DNA of 64,000 nt. It comes from Mycolicibacterium sp. P9-22 (GTDB lineage Bacteria; Actinomycetota; Actinomycetes; Mycobacteriales; Mycobacteriaceae). Shown here piece after piece: positions 61,618 through 64,000 of this stretch. Location: positions 992,001 through 1,056,000 of the forward strand of contig NZ_NPKP01000001.1 in NCBI RefSeq assembly GCF_008329585.1, written 5' to 3'. Every line of letters begins with the position of its first letter. Position 1 is the stretch's first letter. A program made the position numbers and the translations under genes. The notes below the pieces were generated by a model. The model was not told where the DNA came from and made no database searches. It was given only the letters and a program-made list of their open reading frames with translations.

Positions 61618-64000
61618 TTGCTGTTCTCGGCACTTCCCAAGGCCCAGGGGTTGTACGACCCGGACAACGAATCCGATTCCTGTGGCGTCGCCATGATCGC
61701 CGACATCGGGGGCCGACGGTCACACGGCATCGTTTCGGACGGACTCACCGCGCTCGAACACCTGGAGCATCGCGGTGCCGCCGGCGCCGAGCCGAACAGC
61801 GGTGACGGCGCCGGGATCCTGATCCAGCTGCCGGTCGAACTTTTCGCCGCAGTCCTCGATTTCGATCTCCCGCAGCCGAACGCCGAGGGCGCCAACACCT
61901 TCGCCGCCGGCATCTGTTTCCTGCCGCAGGACCCGGTCGCACGCGCCGACGCGTGCGCCCGCATCGAGGACATCGCCGCCGAGGAAGATCTCGAGGTCCT
62001 CGGTTGGCGCGCCCTGCCGATCGATCCCGACGGCGCCGAGGTCGGCGCCACCGCGGTGAGCTGTATGCCGCACATGGCACAGCTCTTCGTCGCTGCCCCC
62101 GACGGCTGCGGCGGCATCGACCTGGATCGCCGCGTGTACCCGCTGCGCAAGCGGGCCGAACAGGAAGCGGTCTACTTCCCGTCACTGTCCAGCCGGACCA
62201 TCGCCTACAAGGGCATGCTGACCACCATGCAGCTGCCCCGGTTCTTCCCGGATCTGCGTGACGACCGCTGCCTGAGCGCCATCGCCATCGTGCACAGTCG
62301 CTTCTCCACCAACACCTTCCCGTCCTGGCCACTGGCCCACCCGTTCCGGTTCGTCGCCCACAACGGTGAGATCAACACCGTCCGGGGTAACCGCAACCGG
62401 ATGCATGCCCGCGAGGCCAAGTTGAGCAGCACCGTCATTCCCGGTGATCTGAGCCGGCTCTCGCCGATCTGCTCGCGCGACGGTTCGGACTCCGCGTCCT
62501 TCGATCAGGTGCTGGAACTGCTGCACCTCGGCGGGCGCAGCCTTCCGCACGCGGTGTTGATGATGATCCCCGAGGCCTGGGAGAACAACGCCACCATGGA
62601 CCCGGCGCGCCGCGCGTTCTGGCAGTTCCACGCCTCGCTGATGGAGCCGTGGGACGGCCCGGCCTGCGTCACCTTCACCGACGGCACCGTGGTGGGTGCG
62701 GTGCTGGACCGCAACGGATTACGGCCCGGACGCTGGTGGCGCACCATCGACAACCGCATCATCCTGGCCAGCGAGAGCGGCGTGCTCGACGTGCCCAGCG
62801 CCGAGGTGGTGGCCAAGGGCCGCCTCGAGCCCGGCAAGATGTTCCTGATCGACACGGCCGCGGGCCGCATCGTCTCCGACGACGAGATCAAGGACGAGCT
62901 GGCCGGCGCGCACGCCTACGCGGAATGGCTGCACGCCGGGCTGCTCGACCTCAAGACCCTGCCGGACCGCGTTCGGGTGCAACCCAATCACGAATCCGTG
63001 GTGCGCAGGCAGGTGTCGTTCGGCTACACCGAGGAAGAACTGCGGGTGCTGCTGACACCGATGGCCGCCTCCGGGTCCGAACCGCTGGGCTCGATGGGTA
63101 CCGACACCCCGATCGCCGTGATGTCGCAACGATCCCGGCTGCTCTACGACTATTTCGTCGAATTGTTCGCCCAGGTCACCAACCCGCCACTGGATGCCAT
63201 CCGCGAAGCCGTGGTCACCTCCATGAGCCGGGTGATGGGTCCCGAGGAGAATCTGCTGGAGCCGACGGCCGCATCGTGCCGCCAGATCCGGCTGGGCTGG
63301 CCCGTGCTGGACAACGACGACCTCAACAAGATCGTGCACATCAACGATGACGGCGAGCACCCCGGTCTGCGCACCGCGGTGCTACGCGCCCTCTACGACG
63401 TCGAGCGCGGCGGCGAAGGGCTGGCCGAGGCGCTGGAAGAGCTGCGCATCAGAGCCTGCGACGCGATTGCGAAAGGCGCTCGCACCCTGGTGATCTCGGA
63501 TCGCGACTCGGACCACACCAGGGCGCCCATCCCGTCGCTGCTCGCAGTCTCGGCGGTACACCACCACCTGGTGCACACCAAGGAACGCACCGGTGTCGCG
63601 CTGGTCGTGGAAAGCGGTGATGCCCGCGAGGTGCACCACATCGCGATGCTGATCGGCTTCGGCGCCGCCGCGGTCAACCCGTACCTGGCCTTCGAATCGA
63701 TCGAGGACCTGATCCGCGAGGGTGAACTCACCGGTATCGAACCGGCCACCGCGGTGCGCAACTACCTCACCGCGCTCGGCAAGGGCGTGACGAAGGTGAT
63801 GAGCAAGATGGGCATCTCCACGGTGTCCTCCTATACCGGCGCACAGGCGTTCGAGGCGATCGGGCTGGACCGCGCCGTCATCGACGAGTACTTCACCGGC
63901 ACACCGATGCAACTCGGTGGTGTCGGACTCGACGTGCTGGCCGAAGAGGTCAGGTTCCGCCACCGCCGGGCCTATCCGGAGAACCCCACCGAGCGGGCGT
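61618..64000 (+). CDS. gltB: Glutamate synthase large subunit GltB (partial)
   Basis: Large subunit of NADPH-dependent glutamate synthase, converting glutamine and 2-oxoglutarate to two glutamates. The gene is cut by the right edge; about 794 residues are visible. A 21-residue propeptide precedes the nucleophile in [11 protein letters not shown] (Cys22), the N-terminal glutaminase with [17 protein letters not shown] and [11 protein letters not shown] follows, then the central domain with SQPSRLL-like and [15 protein letters not shown] segments. TTG start with GGAGG nine bases upstream. A TACACT at 61553-61558 is a candidate -10. The FMN and 3Fe-4S parts lie beyond the window. Confidence 0.97.
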   Translation, partial: MLFSALPKAQGLYDPDNESDSCGVAMIADIGGRRSHGIVSDGLTALEHLEHRGAAGAEPNSGDGAGILIQLPVELFAAVLDFDLPQPNAEGANTFAAGICFLPQDPVARADACARIEDIAAEEDLEVLGWRALPIDPDGAEVGATAVSCMPHMAQLFVAAPDGCGGIDLDRRVYPLRKRAEQEAVYFPSLSSRTIAYKGMLTTMQLPRFFPDLRDDRCLSAIAIVHSRFSTNTFPSWPLAHPFRFVAHNGEINTVRGNRNRMHAREAKLSSTVIPGDLSRLSPICSRDGSDSASFDQVLELLHLGGRSLPHAVLMMIPEAWENNATMDPARRAFWQFHASLMEPWDGPACVTFTDGTVVGAVLDRNGLRPGRWWRTIDNRIILASESGVLDVPSAEVVAKGRLEPGKMFLIDTAAGRIVSDDEIKDELAGAHAYAEWLHAGLLDLKTLPDRVRVQPNHESVVRRQVSFGYTEEELRVLLTPMAASGSEPLGSMGTDTPIAVMSQRSRLLYDYFVELFAQVTNPPLDAIREAVVTSMSRVMGPEENLLEPTAASCRQIRLGWPVLDNDDLNKIVHINDDGEHPGLRTAVLRALYDVERGGEGLAEALEELRIRACDAIAKGARTLVISDRDSDHTRAPIPSLLAVSAVHHHLVHTKERTGVALVVESGDAREVHHIAMLIGFGAAAVNPYLAFESIEDLIREGELTGIEPATAVRNYLTALGKGVTKVMSKMGISTVSSYTGAQAFEAIGLDRAVIDEYFTGTPMQLGGVGLDVLAEEVRFRHRRAYPENPTERA

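Overview
The window is a stretch of high-GC actinobacterial chromosome. Its gene order follows the Mycobacterium tuberculosis block Rv2196 to about Rv2143 almost gene for gene: qcrBAC-ctaE, trpD, ripC, pimB', fadD15, aroG, pknL, mptA, idsA2, lppM, then the whole division and cell-wall (dcw) cluster from mraZ to wag31. Mycobacterial envelope genes (PimB', MptA, MptC-like, Wag31, RipC), many GTG/TTG starts and frequent -10 boxes six or seven bases before a start codon (leaderless transcripts) point to Mycobacterium/Mycolicibacterium. The citrate-transport locus and the extra genes at the right end suggest a free-living, probably fast-growing species. The species itself cannot be named from the sequence. 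Comparisons with M. tuberculosis proteins are from memory.

Region by region. 1-3,884 (minus strand): the cytochrome bc1 subunits QcrB (cut by the left edge), QcrA and QcrC, and cytochrome oxidase subunit III, forming the respiratory bcc-aa3 supercomplex. 4,010-12,342: trpD, an exonuclease/GIY-YIG fusion, the cell-wall hydrolase RipC, a lipoprotein metallopeptidase, the PIM mannosyltransferase PimB' and FadD15. 12,448-21,656: START-like proteins, an ArsA-like ATPase that appears to start at CTG, a PlsC acyltransferase, a lipomannan mannosyltransferase, an exoribonuclease, aroG, and pknL facing its likely substrate. 21,650-26,306: mptA, idsA2, lppM, a GNAT acetyltransferase and a DUF3040 protein, closed by a strong intrinsic terminator.

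26,307-45,932: a 412-base control region with phased MraZ boxes, then mraZ-rsmH-ftsL-like-pbpB-murE-murF-mraY-ftsW-murG-murC-ftsQ-ftsZ-pgeF-yggS-sepF-yggT-wag31. Many of these genes overlap by 4 bases. The exception is mraY to ftsW: murD, normally between them, is absent and replaced by a 216-base non-coding spacer. No other gene in the window encodes a MurD.

45,929-64,000: an accessory-looking section. It holds a phosphoribosyltransferase, a START-SDR fusion, a class I glutamine amidotransferase, a beta-lactamase-fold lipoprotein lacking its catalytic motifs, a CitAB-type two-component system divergent from tctCBA (citrate/tricarboxylate uptake) with a perfect palindrome between them, a universal stress protein, a DUF222/HNH (13E12-type) gene whose promoter carries an SOS box, a LysR regulator divergent from a malate:quinone oxidoreductase, two small membrane proteins, and the start of gltB. 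Citrate uptake and malate oxidation lie a few kilobases apart, which suggests a small C4/C6-acid utilisation region. No rRNA, tRNA, CRISPR array or insertion sequence was seen.
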